Part shown: positions 37,326-47,628 of the stretch, piece after piece
How positions within the stretch are numbered: the first letter of the stretch is position 1
Layout: every line of letters starts with the position of its first letter
NCBI RefSeq assembly: GCF_013705725.1
Contig: NZ_CP055481.1
Span: forward strand, 2,418,001-2,482,000
Source: Klebsiella sp. RHBSTW-00484
GTDB lineage: Bacteria > Pseudomonadota > Gammaproteobacteria > Enterobacterales > Enterobacteriaceae
Reading direction: 5' to 3'
Length of the DNA stretch: 64,000 nucleotides
The notes under the pieces: model-generated
The model's database searches: none
Told to the model about the DNA's origin: nothing
The model's input: only the letters and a program-made list of their open reading frames with translations
Made by a program: the position numbers and the translations under genes

Positions 37326-38177
37326 TTACAGGCCCAGCAGGCCGACAGCGTAGCCCGCGATACCGATGACGAAGAAGCCAACGATGATCCACAGGGCGTT
37401 TACTTTCTTACGCAGCAGCCACATACAAGCGAAGGTCAGCAGCAGCGGCACCAGGCCCGGCATCAACTGGTCAAGGATGGTCTGCACGGTAGTGACGCGA
37501 GTCTGACCATCCTGACCAGTGATGGTAGAAACCACCAGCGGGATGTTCACGTGCGTCCACTTGTTAACCAGCGCTCCCATAACAAACAGGCCGAGGATTG
37601 ACGCCCCCTCTGTCAGTTTCTGCAGGAAGCCGCCGCCCATATCTTTAACGATGTCGATACCTTTACGGTAACCGTACGCTACGCCGTAATAACGGGTCAG
37701 CAGGCGTACTGCGTTAAACAGGATAAAGAACAGCAGAGGACCAAGCAGGCTGCCGCTCATCGCGATACCTGCACCCAGCGCGGCGAATACCGGACGAACG
37801 GTACCCCAGAAGATTGGGTCGCCTACGCCCGCCAGCGGACCCATCAGACCGACTTTGATACCGTTGATGGCACCATCGTCGATTTCTGCGCCGTTAGCAC
37901 GTTGCTCTTCCATCGCCAGCGTTACGCCAAGAACCGGCGCCGCTACGTATGGGTGAGTGTTAAAGAACTCAAGGTGACGTTTAATCGCCTGTTTACGCGC
38001 ATCGTTGTTCTCAGGATACAGGCGACGAATTGCCGGTACCATAGAGAAGCAGAAGCCCAGCGCCTGCATACGTTCGAAGTTCCATGAACCCTGGAACAGG
38101 TTAGAACGAATGAACACGCCACGAATATCACTCTGAGTGAGTTTTTTCTCGGTGGTATTTTTAGTCATATCAACCAT
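37326..38177 (-). CDS. manZ: Mannose PTS permease subunit IID
   Basis: Inner-membrane IID subunit of the mannose/glucosamine phosphotransferase system, 283 residues, starting [20 protein letters not shown]. The family blocks [20 protein letters not shown] and [20 protein letters not shown] are intact. It forms the channel with ManY; the pair is also the lambda DNA injection receptor in E. coli. AGGTGAG lies before the ATG at 38177. The gap to manY is 12 bp. Confidence 0.97.
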   Translation of the reverse strand: MVDMTKNTTEKKLTQSDIRGVFIRSNLFQGSWNFERMQALGFCFSMVPAIRRLYPENNDARKQAIKRHLEFFNTHPYVAAPVLGVTLAMEEQRANGAEIDDGAINGIKVGLMGPLAGVGDPIFWGTVRPVFAALGAGIAMSGSLLGPLLFFILFNAVRLLTRYYGVAYGYRKGIDIVKDMGGGFLQKLTEGASILGLFVMGALVNKWTHVNIPLVVSTITGQDGQTRVTTVQTILDQLMPGLVPLLLTFACMWLLRKKVNALWIIVGFFVIGIAGYAVGLLGL

Positions 38178-38189
38178 TTCGCTCACCTG

Positions 38190-38990
38190 TTAGTCCAGTT
38201 CGTTATCGAGATCGTTATTACCAGCTGCCTGCGCTGGCGCACCCGCTACGCGGTTATATTTCGGGCTCAGCTGGATGTAGAGGACAGCCATTACTGTACC
38301 AATCACGCCCAGAGCAACCAGGTTGAAATCAGTGAATGCAGCGGTAACGAAGCCCAGGTAGAAGAACGGCATCAGGTAGCCTGCGCGCATCATGTTGATG
38401 ACCATCGCGTAACCGACTACCACGATCATGCCACCTGCGATGTTCAGACCGCCGGTTACCACTTCAGGAATGGCGTTCAGCAGACCCTGTACTTCGCTGG
38501 TGCCGACGGAGATCGCCACGATAACCGCCGGGATAGCGATACGCATGGCCTGCAGGAACAGAGACGAAACGTGAAGCCAGGAAATGGCCGTCAGGTTTCC
38601 GCTCTCTGCGGCTTTATCCGCAGCGTGCTGGAAAGCAACTGTGATGGTACGAACGATAATGGTCAGAACCTGGCCTGCTGCCGCCAGTGGGATGGCCAAC
38701 GCGATACCAGCGCCAATGCTCTGGTGGCCTGCGATAACCAGAACGGTTGAGATGATTGACGCTAAAGCGGCATCAGGCGCAACGGCGGCACCGATGTTCA
38801 TCCAGCCCAAAGCGATCATTTCCAGGGTACCACCGATGATGATACCGGTTTTCATATCACCGAGAACGGCGCCAATCAGCGTACAGGCCACCAGCGGACG
38901 GTGGAACTGAAATTCATCAAGTACCGACTCCATACCCGCAATACACGCGACGATGAACACCAGCACAATCTGAAGAAGGGTAATCTCCAT
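38190..38990 (-). CDS. manY: Mannose PTS permease subunit IIC
   Basis: Polytopic sugar-translocating IIC subunit, 266 residues, starting MEITLLQIVLVFIVACIAGM. Typical blocks are FQFHRPLVACTLIGAVLGDM and GGTLEMIALGWMNIGAAVAPD. The C-terminal tail is hydrophilic (about 230-266). It is translated between manX and manZ in the operon. Confidence 0.97.
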   Translation of the reverse strand: MEITLLQIVLVFIVACIAGMESVLDEFQFHRPLVACTLIGAVLGDMKTGIIIGGTLEMIALGWMNIGAAVAPDAALASIISTVLVIAGHQSIGAGIALAIPLAAAGQVLTIIVRTITVAFQHAADKAAESGNLTAISWLHVSSLFLQAMRIAIPAVIVAISVGTSEVQGLLNAIPEVVTGGLNIAGGMIVVVGYAMVINMMRAGYLMPFFYLGFVTAAFTDFNLVALGVIGTVMAVLYIQLSPKYNRVAGAPAQAAGNNDLDNELD

Positions 38991-39046
38991 TGTACTTCTC
39001 CTGTTGATTAAGTCTTAAGTTGAAAATTGGGTTGCGACCCGCGAGG

Positions 39047-40018
39047 CTACTTATTCACCTTGCCGATCAGATCCATCATTTTCAGTTTCTGGTCTGTGGA
39101 AACTTTGCGGGCTTCCAGTTCGATACCGCGAGCATTCAGTTTTTTGAACGCTTCAATATCTTTCTCATCGACCGAAATAGCGTTGTTCACCTGCGTTTTT
39201 CCCTGACGGAAAGCCATACCGCCGATGTTGACAGTGGTGATGTTCACCCCACCTTCAACAACGCGCTCAACGTCAGTTGGGTTAGTAAACAGCAGCATGA
39301 TGCGCTCGCCTGCGTATTTCGGGTTGTTATAGACGCGAATCATCTTCGCGACGTCTACAACGTGGGCGGTAACGCCCGGAGGAGCAACCTGAGTTAGCAG
39401 CGTTTTACGCACGGTGTCTGCCGCCACTTCGTCGCTAACGACGATAATGCGGGTAACGTTAGTTTCTTTGGTCCAGCGGGTAGCGACCTGACCATGGATC
39501 AGACGGTCATCGATGCGTGCCAGCCCGATGACCATATAATCTTTCGGCCCCATTGGTTTCAATGGTGCTGCCGCTTTCGGTGCTGCTGCCTGAACCGGTG
39601 CTGGGGCGGCCTTTTCCACCAGCTTCGCTTTCAGTGCTTTCACGCCTTCACGGCCGGTTTCCACCGCCAGCGCGACCAGTTCATCGAACGACGGGTTATC
39701 GTCGCGCGCCATCAGTGTTTCCACCAGCATCGGGATGTTGACACCCGCGATGACTTCATAATGTTCTTTATCGACGACAATGCGGCTAGCTGCGTTAAAC
39801 GGGCTGCCTCCCCATGTATCGACGAGAAATAACACGCCTTTTGCTGTATCCAGCTTCGCTAGCTGAGCGTTGTACTTCTCAATCAACGTTTCTGCGTTTT
39901 CGCCAGGAACGAAATCGATCCAGCCAACGTTTTCTTGTTCGCCCAACAGCATTTCTGCCGTTTTCAACAGCTGTTCTGCAGCCCAACCATGTGTGCCTAT
40001 TACAATAGCAATCGTCAC
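39047..40018 (-). CDS. manX: Mannose PTS component IIAB
   Basis: Cytoplasmic phosphotransfer protein of 323 residues. The IIA domain carries the phospho-accepting His in VIGTHGWAAEQLL (about residue 10). An Ala/Pro-rich linker (about 137-155) leads to the IIB domain with the second phospho-His in DDRLIHGQVATRW (about 175). It is the first gene of manXYZ, taking phosphate from HPr to the sugar. In E. coli the mRNA is controlled by Mlc, CRP, NagC and the SgrS/DicF RNAs. Confidence 0.97.
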   Translation of the reverse strand: MTIAIVIGTHGWAAEQLLKTAEMLLGEQENVGWIDFVPGENAETLIEKYNAQLAKLDTAKGVLFLVDTWGGSPFNAASRIVVDKEHYEVIAGVNIPMLVETLMARDDNPSFDELVALAVETGREGVKALKAKLVEKAAPAPVQAAAPKAAAPLKPMGPKDYMVIGLARIDDRLIHGQVATRWTKETNVTRIIVVSDEVAADTVRKTLLTQVAPPGVTAHVVDVAKMIRVYNNPKYAGERIMLLFTNPTDVERVVEGGVNITTVNIGGMAFRQGKTQVNNAISVDEKDIEAFKKLNARGIELEARKVSTDQKLKMMDLIGKVNK

Positions 40019-40132
40019 TTGCTACCTCCTTTATAATCGTGAATGCATCATCTGTTGTGATACATACTGAATCACTCTTGCGAACAAAATCGATTCAGTA
40101 AGGGTGTAAGATATAAAGTAATTACTACAGCG

Positions 40133-40222
40133 AATTATTTTAGACAGTGAAAAAATAATTAATGTGATGAAGCTCCGCTAATGATGTATAAGTTTGGGAT
40201 TATTTTGCAGCGCAAAAAATAG
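40133..40222 (-). promoter_or_regulatory. manX control region with two Mlc/NagC-like operators
   Basis: Two dyads fit the Mlc/NagC pattern (TTATTTT, about 9 bp, AAAATAA-like). One spans 40133-40160 with arms AATTATTTT and AAAATAATT; the other spans 40200-40222 with arms TTATTTTG and CAAAAAATA around a central GCGC-like core. TGTGA at 40163-40167 followed by TCCGC may be a weak CRP site between them. E. coli manX has a similar two-operator layout. Confidence 0.7.
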
Positions 40223-40327
40223 TCTTAGCTATTGCAAAGACAGGTAAATTTTTTCCAATCTAGCTCTATATTTTGATATGTTTACGTTCCGTTTAATTAC
40301 TCAGGAGTATAGGGCATAGCCCGCTAT

Positions 40328-40477
40328 ATGGATCGTCACCGACGTCTTTTCACCTTCAGGCACTCGTCTGCCGCCATCATCTGCTACGTTTTTTTACCAG
40401 CAACAAGTGTCTCGTCTGTGCATGACACAGCGATGACTATGTCTGTCGTTAACTGGAGCTGCTCATGGAATTCTTAA
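40328..40477 (+). CDS. Candidate 49-residue upstream ORF overlapping yoaE
   Basis: The ATG at 40328 opens a frame ([20 protein letters not shown]...) that ends TCATGGAATTCTTAA, so its stop lies 12 bp inside yoaE in another frame. The reading frame is basic at the start and mildly hydrophobic after. AGGAG occurs about 20 bp before the ATG, too far to be ideal. Overlapping leader ORFs often couple translation. I recall a small gene (yoaL) described ahead of yoaE in E. coli but could not compare it. Confidence 0.5.
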   Translation: MDRHRRLFTFRHSSAAIICYVFLPATSVSSVHDTAMTMSVVNWSCSWNS

Positions 40478-42024
40478 TGGATCCCTCTATTTGGGTTGGC
40501 TTGCTGACGCTGGTCGTCCTCGAAATCGTGTTGGGTATCGACAACCTGGTGTTTATTGCCATCCTTGCTGACAAGCTGCCGCCAAAACAGCGCGATAAAG
40601 CGCGTTTGATCGGCCTCTCTCTGGCGCTGTTTATGCGTCTGGGTCTGCTGTCGGTCATCTCCTGGATGGTGACGTTAACCAAACCGCTTTTCAGCGTTGC
40701 CGATTACGCGTTTTCCGGGCGCGACCTCATCATGCTGCTCGGGGGGATATTCTTGCTGTTTAAGGCGACCACCGAACTGCACGAACGGCTGGAAAACCGC
40801 CAGCATGATTCCGGTCATGGTAAGGGCTACGCCAGTTTTTGGGTGGTAGTGGCGCAAATCGTGGTGCTTGATGCCGTGTTCTCGCTGGATGCCGTTATTA
40901 CGGCGGTCGGGATGGTTAACCATCTGCCGGTGATGATGGCAGCGGTAGTGATTGCAATGGCGGTGATGCTATTGGCTTCGAAGCCGTTGACGAATTTCGT
41001 CAACCAGCATCCGACGGTCGTCGTGCTGTGTCTGAGCTTCCTGCTGATGATCGGCCTGAGCCTGGTGGCTGAAGGTTTTGGTTTCCATATACCGAAGGGT
41101 TACCTGTACGCCGCAATTGGTTTCTCGATAACCATTGAATTCTTCAACCAGGTGGCGCGTCGTAACTTTATCCGCCACCAGTCGATGCTGCCGCTGCGTG
41201 CGCGAACCGCCGATGCGATTCTGCGTCTGATGGGCAGTCGTAAACAGAACTCCGTGGTACAGGATGGCGATCGTCCGTCAGTGGTGCCGGTATCGGATGG
41301 TGCTTTTGCCGAAGAAGAACGCTATATGATTAACGGCGTCCTGACTCTTGCCCAGCGTTCATTGCGCAGCATTATGACGCCGCGCGGGGAAATTAGCTGG
41401 GTGAACGCCGAGCAGAGCGAAGAGGAAATTCGTCGCCAGCTTCTGTCTTCACCGCATAGCTTGTTCCCGGTATGCCGGGGCGAGCTGGATGAAATCATCG
41501 GTATCGTCCGTGCGAAAGAGATGCTGGTGGCGCTGGAAGCAGGGGATAACGTTGCTGCGCTGGCTTCGGCTTCTCCGGCGATCGTGGTTCCGGAAACTTT
41601 GGATCCGATCAACCTGTTGGGCGTGCTGCGCCGTGCTCGTGGCAGCTTTGTTATCGTGACCAACGAGTTTGGCGTGGTGCAGGGGCTGGTCACGCCGCTG
41701 GACGTGCTGGAGGCGATTGCCGGCGAATTCCCTGACGCTGACGAAACCCCGGAAATAGTCATTGATGGTGATGGTTGGCTGGTGAAAGGCTCAACCGATG
41801 TGCATGCGTTGCAGCAGGCGCTGGGGCTGGATCACCTGGTTGATGAAGATGAAGATATCGCGACGGTTGCCGGGCTGGTGATTGCGGTTAACGGCCACAT
41901 CCCTCGTGCGGGTGATGTGCTTGATTTGCCGCCTTTGCAGTTCACGATTGTCGAAGCCAACGACTACCGTGTTGACCTGGTGCGGGTCGTGAAAGTACGC
42001 CAGGATAACGACGAAGAAGAGTAA
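40465..42024 (+). CDS. yoaE: TerC-family membrane protein with CBS domains YoaE
   Basis: The 519-residue protein has an N-terminal TerC domain with about seven transmembrane helices ([40 protein letters not shown]). Acidic residues in these helices fit cation transport. A pair of CBS domains (about 300-420) and a C-terminal CorC/HlyC domain ([15 protein letters not shown] to [11 protein letters not shown]) follow. TerC proteins are linked to manganese export or metal loading of secreted proteins. The exact role of YoaE is unproven. Confidence 0.93.
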   Translation: MEFLMDPSIWVGLLTLVVLEIVLGIDNLVFIAILADKLPPKQRDKARLIGLSLALFMRLGLLSVISWMVTLTKPLFSVADYAFSGRDLIMLLGGIFLLFKATTELHERLENRQHDSGHGKGYASFWVVVAQIVVLDAVFSLDAVITAVGMVNHLPVMMAAVVIAMAVMLLASKPLTNFVNQHPTVVVLCLSFLLMIGLSLVAEGFGFHIPKGYLYAAIGFSITIEFFNQVARRNFIRHQSMLPLRARTADAILRLMGSRKQNSVVQDGDRPSVVPVSDGAFAEEERYMINGVLTLAQRSLRSIMTPRGEISWVNAEQSEEEIRRQLLSSPHSLFPVCRGELDEIIGIVRAKEMLVALEAGDNVAALASASPAIVVPETLDPINLLGVLRRARGSFVIVTNEFGVVQGLVTPLDVLEAIAGEFPDADETPEIVIDGDGWLVKGSTDVHALQQALGLDHLVDEDEDIATVAGLVIAVNGHIPRAGDVLDLPPLQFTIVEANDYRVDLVRVVKVRQDNDEEE

Positions 42025-42030
42025 TGGTTG

Positions 42031-42064
42031 AACCCTGTTGGCTTTATCATGAAGCCGGCAGGGT
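42031..42064. terminator. Hairpin between convergent yoaE and pdeD
   Basis: ACCCTG-TTGGCTT and AAGCCGGCAGGGT form an interrupted stem around ATCATG, 7 bp after the yoaE stop and 6 bp after the pdeD stop. T-runs are weak on both sides. Confidence 0.65.
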
Positions 42065-42069
42065 ATTCT

Positions 42070-43635
42070 CTACGTAAATACCCCTTTGTGTTTTTCAGAT
42101 GCCAGCCACTGTGGAAAGTCGTCTATCGGCATCGGGCGGGCATAATAAAAACCCTGCAATAAATCCACACCATTTCTGCGCAGGTACTCCTCCTGCTCCC
42201 GGGTCTCGACACCCTCAGCAATCGTGACAATTTTTAGCCGACGCGCAAGGGCGATGATCATATCGGTCACCGTGGCGTTGACGCTATCGATACCAATAGC
42301 GCTGGTGAAAGATTTATCAATCTTCAACACATCAGGACGCAGTTTTTCCAGCCACGAAAGGGAACTGTTGCCAGTGCCAAAATCATCAATCGCTAGCTGT
42401 ACCCCCTTGAAATGCAGGTGTTCAGCCATATGATGATCGCCATCCTGTAGCACGTCACGTTCAGTGAGTTCGACAACCAATTGTTGGACCGGATGCGCGC
42501 TAAACCAGTAGTGGTGCAGGTCGCGCAGCAGTTCGCCATTGGCGAAGTGGCGGGCGGCGACGTTAATCCCGATGTGAAAATCTTTGTCCTGAGGAAACAG
42601 CGCTAATTTATGTGCGGTTTGTGAAATCACATAGCGGGTGAGGGGGATAATCAGATTATAACCTTCAGCAATGGGTATAAAAACATCCGGTGAAATAGCC
42701 CCTCGTCGAGGATTATTCCATCGCAGCAGTATCTCAACTCCACAGCACTTTCGGGTATGCAGGTTTTGTAAAGGTTGACACCAAAGCTCGAACTCGTGCG
42801 CAGTAATGCCGAGATTAATTTCGCGAGAGAAACTCATTCGTCCCGCAGTCGCCAGCCAGGCGATGCCGGTCATTAACATGCTAAGGATCAGCGCCAGCGG
42901 CAATTCATTGGGAAGATCGCTAAGGGCGACCGCCGATGCTCCGGGACCGCTGACGTTGATAGTAAAAGGAAATTCTGTGGAACGCTGGCGGTAGATAATC
43001 TGCTCTCCCGGCAACATCTCCTGGCTTACCAGACCTGAACCGCTGATAAAACTTTTCTCGCCAACCTGCAGGCCAATCCCGGTAATTAACGATGATTTTG
43101 CATTGAAAATTAACCCACCTAACAGCTCAATATTGATGAGCAGTAGCACGCCGTCAGCACCGCTAAGCGAGGCGGGATACCACTGAATAAGTACCGGGGT
43201 TCCTTTAAGCAGCGAAGCGTCGTAGCTGAAGACTAACAGGGGATGATTTGTCGGTAATGCAGGCTGTAGTTGATGAACAGGAGTATGGCGCTCGCCAAAA
43301 ATGCTGGAGCAGTAGAGTATATTCGACTGGACCAGCGCAATGGAACGTACTGTTTGCAACGATGAGGCCAGCTTGCGAAGCGCAAGGTGGGCATCCTGAC
43401 AGGGTTGGTTCACCAGATGAAGCAGTGTAGTGTGCTGAGCGGCCAGGGGGCGTAAAATGTTATCCATCGCCCCCACCATTTTATTGGTGCTCGTCTGGAC
43501 GCGCTGCTGATTTAAACTACGCTGCGAAATAAATCGAATCACTAACGTTGTTGTTAGCGTTAATAGCGCCACGAGCAAACATACCAGGATACGTTTCCTG
43601 CGGTATGTTGTGATGACTTTTTGTGCAGTCTGCAT
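42070..43635 (-). CDS. pdeD: Cyclic-di-GMP phosphodiesterase PdeD (CSS-EAL)
   Basis: Membrane-bound EAL-domain phosphodiesterase (formerly YoaD), 521 residues. Two transmembrane segments (about 15-35 and 235-255) enclose a periplasmic CSS-type domain (YCSSIFGERHTP has the Cys-Ser-Ser motif, with a second Cys earlier). The cytoplasmic EAL domain keeps the catalytic set: EILLRW in place of EAL, NVAARHF, ELTERDVL, DDFGTGNSSL, LKIDKSF and EGVETREQEEYL. Disulfide state is known to control such enzymes. Confidence 0.93.
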   Translation of the reverse strand: MQTAQKVITTYRRKRILVCLLVALLTLTTTLVIRFISQRSLNQQRVQTSTNKMVGAMDNILRPLAAQHTTLLHLVNQPCQDAHLALRKLASSLQTVRSIALVQSNILYCSSIFGERHTPVHQLQPALPTNHPLLVFSYDASLLKGTPVLIQWYPASLSGADGVLLLINIELLGGLIFNAKSSLITGIGLQVGEKSFISGSGLVSQEMLPGEQIIYRQRSTEFPFTINVSGPGASAVALSDLPNELPLALILSMLMTGIAWLATAGRMSFSREINLGITAHEFELWCQPLQNLHTRKCCGVEILLRWNNPRRGAISPDVFIPIAEGYNLIIPLTRYVISQTAHKLALFPQDKDFHIGINVAARHFANGELLRDLHHYWFSAHPVQQLVVELTERDVLQDGDHHMAEHLHFKGVQLAIDDFGTGNSSLSWLEKLRPDVLKIDKSFTSAIGIDSVNATVTDMIIALARRLKIVTIAEGVETREQEEYLRRNGVDLLQGFYYARPMPIDDFPQWLASEKHKGVFT

Positions 43636-43706
43636 GCGCGACGCCCTGTCGGCTAAAAAGTGTTAATGAGAGTAACAGCCGCCATAGGGCAAGTGTAGTG
43701 GGGACA

Positions 43707-43741
43707 GATAAAAAAGAAGAATGCGTCCGATGGACGCATTC
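43707..43741 (-). terminator. Terminator after sdaA
   Basis: GAATGCGTCC / GGACGCATTC is a perfect 10-bp stem with a 3-nt loop. On the minus strand it is followed by TTCTTTTTTATC. Confidence 0.92.
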
Positions 43742-43754
43742 GTTTAAGTAATTA

Positions 43755-45119
43755 TTAATCGCACTGAACTTTGATAGCCAGGCCGCCGCGCGACGTTTCC
43801 CGGTATTTGGCGTTCATATCTTTACCGGTCTCATACATGGTCTCTATGACTTTATCGAGAGAGACGCGCGGTTCGCTGGTTCGGCGCATTGCCATTCGGG
43901 TGGCGTTGATCGCTTTAACCGAGGCAATCGCATTACGCTCGATGCAGGGAACCTGCACCTGCCCGGCTACCGGGTCGCAGGTAAGACCGAGGTTATGCTC
44001 CATCCCGATTTCCGCCGCCACGCAAACCTGCTCCGGGCTGGCTCCGAGGATTTCAGCCAGGCCCGCCGCCGCCATTGAGCAGGCCACTCCTACTTCACCC
44101 TGACAGCCAACTTCCGCACCGGAAATTGAAGCATTCATCTTATACAACGCGCCGATAGCGCCAGAGGCCAGGAAGTAGCGAATATAAATATCCGGGCTGA
44201 CGGACTCGATAAAGTGGTCGTAGTAGGCCAGCACCGCCGGAACAATACCGCAGGCACCGTTGGTGGGCGCAGTCACTACGCGGCCACCGGCGGCGTTCTC
44301 TTCATTGACCGCCAGGGCGAACATGTTGACCCAATCCACCACGTTCATCGGATCGTTAGAGAGTTTATCGCTGGCGACCAGCAGACGCCGCAGCGCCGAG
44401 GCGCGACGAGGAACGCGCAGCGGCCCTGGCAGCACGCCTTCGGTATTAATCCCGCGATCGATACAGGCGCTCATGGTGTGCCAGATGTTAGCAAAGTAAT
44501 CTTCAATCTCTTTTTTGCTGTGCAGCGCCAGCTCGTTCTGCATCACCATGCCGGAAAGCGACATGCCGGTTTCTTTGCAGTAGCCCAGCATCTCCTGCGC
44601 GGATTTAAATGGGTATGGGACGCTGACTTCACCAACATTTTCTTTGCCGAAATGCTCTTCATCGACGATAAAGCCCCCGCCGATGGAATAATACGTTTTG
44701 CTGTAGATTTCTTTATCGCCAGCCCAGGCGTGAATGGTCATGCCGTTCTCGTGCAGCGGCAGGTTATCGCTACGAAAACGCATACCGTCATCCTGCGGGA
44801 AATCGACCTCATGCTGCCCTTGCGCCAGCAGCAGGCGACCGCGCGCTTCAACGTCGCGGATAAATGCCGGAATTGCGTCAATGTCGACCGTATCAGGCTG
44901 ATTGCCTGCCAGTCCCATAATAATCGCAATATCTGTGTGGTGGCCTTTGCCGGTTAATGACAGTGAACCGTAGACGTCAACCGCCACGCGAGTCACTTCA
45001 TTAAGCAATCCCTTTTCGACCAGGTCATCGACGAACTGTTTACCGGCCTTCATCGGGCCTACAGTATGGGAAGATGAGGGACCGATCCCCACCTTGAACA
45101 TGTCGAATATACTAATCAC
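43755..45119 (-). CDS. sdaA: L-serine deaminase 1
   Basis: Iron-sulfur L-serine dehydratase, 454 residues, which converts serine to pyruvate and ammonia. The N-terminal beta domain has [16 protein letters not shown], a serine-binding loop. The C-terminal alpha domain holds the 4Fe-4S cysteines in [33 protein letters not shown] and [18 protein letters not shown]. Length equals E. coli SdaA. A 127-bp ERIC element lies 159 bp before the start. Confidence 0.97.
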   Translation of the reverse strand: MISIFDMFKVGIGPSSSHTVGPMKAGKQFVDDLVEKGLLNEVTRVAVDVYGSLSLTGKGHHTDIAIIMGLAGNQPDTVDIDAIPAFIRDVEARGRLLLAQGQHEVDFPQDDGMRFRSDNLPLHENGMTIHAWAGDKEIYSKTYYSIGGGFIVDEEHFGKENVGEVSVPYPFKSAQEMLGYCKETGMSLSGMVMQNELALHSKKEIEDYFANIWHTMSACIDRGINTEGVLPGPLRVPRRASALRRLLVASDKLSNDPMNVVDWVNMFALAVNEENAAGGRVVTAPTNGACGIVPAVLAYYDHFIESVSPDIYIRYFLASGAIGALYKMNASISGAEVGCQGEVGVACSMAAAGLAEILGASPEQVCVAAEIGMEHNLGLTCDPVAGQVQVPCIERNAIASVKAINATRMAMRRTSEPRVSLDKVIETMYETGKDMNAKYRETSRGGLAIKVQCD

Positions 45120-45277
45120 GATAACACTCCTGACAGGGTTACCGCGGGTGCGGTAACGATGTAATAACTGCGCATAGTGTAAGAGGGAACCGTGCCATCA
45201 GCTTAAGTATTCACATGAATTAAACTAATGGATAACCGAGAATTTACTAATGCTGAGAACGAGTCCTTTATTAAGTA

Positions 45278-45404
45278 TATACCCTAAATAATTCGAGTTG
45301 CAGGAAGGCAGCGACGCAGCAAATCCCCAGGAGCTTACTCTAGTAAGTGACTGGGGTGAGCGAGGAAAGCTAACGCGCCTGCAGCTTGAAGTATGACGGG
45401 TATA
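45278..45404. repeat. ERIC repeat, standard 127-bp form
   Basis: It runs from TATACCCTAAATAATTCGAG to GAAGTATGACGGGTATA and contains the core AATCCCCAGGAGCTTAC and AAGTAAGTGACTGGGGTGAG. It ends one base before the nudL stop codon, so it forms the 3' untranslated region of nudL and lies ahead of sdaA, both on the minus strand. Confidence 0.95.
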
Positions 45405-45405
45405 G

Positions 45406-45984
45406 TTAAGGACGGGAGCCTATCTGTAGCGCCAGTTCACGAATAATGCCCGCGGTCATGCCCCAGACAAAATAATGCTGATACCACGATAGCCAGACGC
45501 GATGTGAATTACCGCGCCGATGAATATCCAGCGGGTGATAGCGCCCGAGTCGCAGCGCCTCAGCCAGCGGCATTTCGAAGACTGCCGCGACCTCATCCTG
45601 ACTGGCATGATAGTGCAGATTAGGCGGGATAATCCCGACCACCGGCGTCACCTGAAAACCGGTTACGCTATCAACTGGCGGAAGAACACCAATAATTTCA
45701 ACGGACTCTGGTGGGATCGCCACTTCTTCTTGAGCTTCGCGCAGCGCGGCGGCAATAAGCGTGGCATCGCTGTTATCCACCGCGCCGCCTGGGAAAGCGA
45801 CCTGTCCGGCATGTTTACGCATCAGCGGCGAGCGTTGGGTCAGCAACAGGCCCGGCTGCTGACGGCGAACAATTGGCACCAGAACCGCAGCCTGGCGCTG
45901 GTTGAGCGCATTGGCTGCGGGCTGTGGTCGCAGAAGCTGAAAACGAGAAAGAAAGTCGTCAAGGTCGAGGGCGCTGTCCGCCAT
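45406..45984 (-). CDS. nudL: Nudix hydrolase NudL (CoA pyrophosphatase type)
   Basis: The 192-residue hydrolase has the Nudix box starting in [20 protein letters not shown] and continuing AQEEVAIPP (about residues 64-90), preceded by [18 protein letters not shown], the CoA-type UPF0035 signature. It is expected to cleave CoA or related nucleotides. It is 3 bp downstream of pabB, so the two are probably co-translated. Confidence 0.95.
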   Translation of the reverse strand: MADSALDLDDFLSRFQLLRPQPAANALNQRQAAVLVPIVRRQQPGLLLTQRSPLMRKHAGQVAFPGGAVDNSDATLIAAALREAQEEVAIPPESVEIIGVLPPVDSVTGFQVTPVVGIIPPNLHYHASQDEVAAVFEMPLAEALRLGRYHPLDIHRRGNSHRVWLSWYQHYFVWGMTAGIIRELALQIGSRP

Positions 45985-45987
45985 GTT

Positions 45988-47355
45988 CTAGCTCTCCAGT
46001 TGATGCAGGATACGATTAACTTTATCAAAAGTTTCCTGATATTCCGCTGCTTCTTCGCTATCGGCCACAATACCGCCACCGGCGGAGCAGAAAAGCTGCC
46101 CCTGCCAGGCGGTGAGCGTGCGGATGGTGATGCTGGTATCCATATTGCCGCAGAAGCTGATATAGCCGACGCTCCCGCACCACGCGTTGCGCCTTTGCGG
46201 CTCCAGTTCATCGATAATTTCCATCGCTCTGACCTTCGGCGCGCCGGTAATTGAGCCGCCGGGAAACGCTGCGCGCAGCAGGTCGGTAGCGTGAAGATGA
46301 GCGGGCAATCTGGCGGTAATGGTGCTCACCAGATGATGTACGGCAGGAAACGGTTCAACGACGAACAGTTCGGGGACGCGAACGCTACCGGGCACGGCAA
46401 CCCGGCCAATGTCGTTGCGCATTAAATCGACGATCATCAGGTTTTCTGCGCGGTCTTTCGGCGAGTTCGCCAGCGTTTTCGCCTGCAGCGCATCCAGCTC
46501 GGGGTCGGACAGTCTTGGCAAAGTGCCTTTAATCGGTCGGGTCTGGATTTCACTTTGATGTAGCTGAATAAAGCGCTCGGGCGACAGGCTCAATATTGCC
46601 CCTTCAGGCAGGCGGATAAAGGCGCTGAACGGTGCGCGATTGGCGTGGTTAAGCTGGCAGAACGCTTGCCATTCATCCCCGCGATAGCTGGCCCTGAAGC
46701 GCTGCGCCAGGTTGACCTGATAGCAGTCGCCGCTGTGCAGATAAGCCTGAATCTGGCTAAATTTTTTGCCGTACTCCTCGCGGCTCATATTTGAGCGCCA
46801 CGGCGAAGTCAGTTCAAAAGGCTCAACGACCGGGGCTGATTGCGCCTCCAGCCATGCAAGGCAGCGCTGCGGATCGTCATAGCTGATTAACGACACTTCC
46901 TGGCGATGATTGTCGACAATCAATGCCCAGTCATAGATCCCCACCGCCATATCCGCCAGGGAGATATCCGCATCCGCCTGCGACGGTAGCGTTTCAAAAC
47001 GCCGCCCAAGATCGTAGCCGAACAGCCCCAGCGCGCCGCCAAGAAACGGCAGGTGCGGGTGAGCTTGCGGTTGCAGATTATGCTTCTCCAGTTGTTGATG
47101 CACGAGCGTGAGCGGATCGGCGATTGATGTTGTGGTCGCTTCGCCCTCGCTTATGACGGTGGTTTGACCGTGAGTCACCAGCGTTGCGCATGGCCGAGCA
47201 ACGATAACGTCAAACCGACTGTGTGGATGATTGGCAAAACCGGAGTGCAGCAGCATTGCCCAGGGTTGTGAACTTAATGGCTTAAAATAGTGTTCAGCGG
47301 CATCCGCACGCCAGGGCAGGGAAATAATCGCGGGGGACAACATCGTCTTCTTCAA
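45988..47355 (-). CDS. pabB: Aminodeoxychorismate synthase component 1
   Basis: Chorismate-using enzyme of folate synthesis that with PabA makes 4-amino-4-deoxychorismate. The 455-residue protein has the catalytic motif TRPIKGTLPRL (the Lys that attacks chorismate), KDRAENLMIVDLMRNDIGRV, and AAFPGGSITGAPKVRAMEII near the C-terminus. An internal ATG at codon 5 (MLSPAIISL) is an alternative start closer to the E. coli N-terminus. nudL follows at 3 bp. Confidence 0.96.
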   Translation of the reverse strand: MKKTMLSPAIISLPWRADAAEHYFKPLSSQPWAMLLHSGFANHPHSRFDVIVARPCATLVTHGQTTVISEGEATTTSIADPLTLVHQQLEKHNLQPQAHPHLPFLGGALGLFGYDLGRRFETLPSQADADISLADMAVGIYDWALIVDNHRQEVSLISYDDPQRCLAWLEAQSAPVVEPFELTSPWRSNMSREEYGKKFSQIQAYLHSGDCYQVNLAQRFRASYRGDEWQAFCQLNHANRAPFSAFIRLPEGAILSLSPERFIQLHQSEIQTRPIKGTLPRLSDPELDALQAKTLANSPKDRAENLMIVDLMRNDIGRVAVPGSVRVPELFVVEPFPAVHHLVSTITARLPAHLHATDLLRAAFPGGSITGAPKVRAMEIIDELEPQRRNAWCGSVGYISFCGNMDTSITIRTLTAWQGQLFCSAGGGIVADSEEAAEYQETFDKVNRILHQLES

Positions 47356-47430
47356 TCCTGATCGTTACCGCCTGCTGGTATACTAGAGGACGGCGTGAAA
47401 TAATTACGCCCCACAATGTAGCAGGAGTGA

Positions 47431-47619
47431 GTGATGTTTGCAGGTTTACCTTCGCTGAGCCACGAGCAACAGCAAAAAGCAGTAGAACGAATTCAGGAAC
47501 TGATGTCGCAGGGCATGAGCAGCGGCGAGGCTATCTCTTTAGTGGCTAACGAACTGCGCGCCTCGCATACCGGCGATCGGATTGTGGCGCGCTTTGAGGA
47601 TGAAGACGAAGAAGAGTAA
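47431..47619 (+). CDS. yoaH: UPF0181 family small protein YoaH
   Basis: The 62-residue cytoplasmic protein begins [20 protein letters not shown], followed by [18 protein letters not shown], and ends in an acidic tail ([10 protein letters not shown]). It is the YoaH/UPF0181 signature. AGGAGTGAGTG precedes the ATG. Function unknown. It is divergent from pabB. Confidence 0.95.
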
Positions 47620-47628
47620 ATCAGGGAA

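Noticed and set aside
42070..43635. Loss of activity in PdeD because EAL reads EIL
   Set aside because: The central residue of EAL varies in active phosphodiesterases, and all other catalytic motifs are present.
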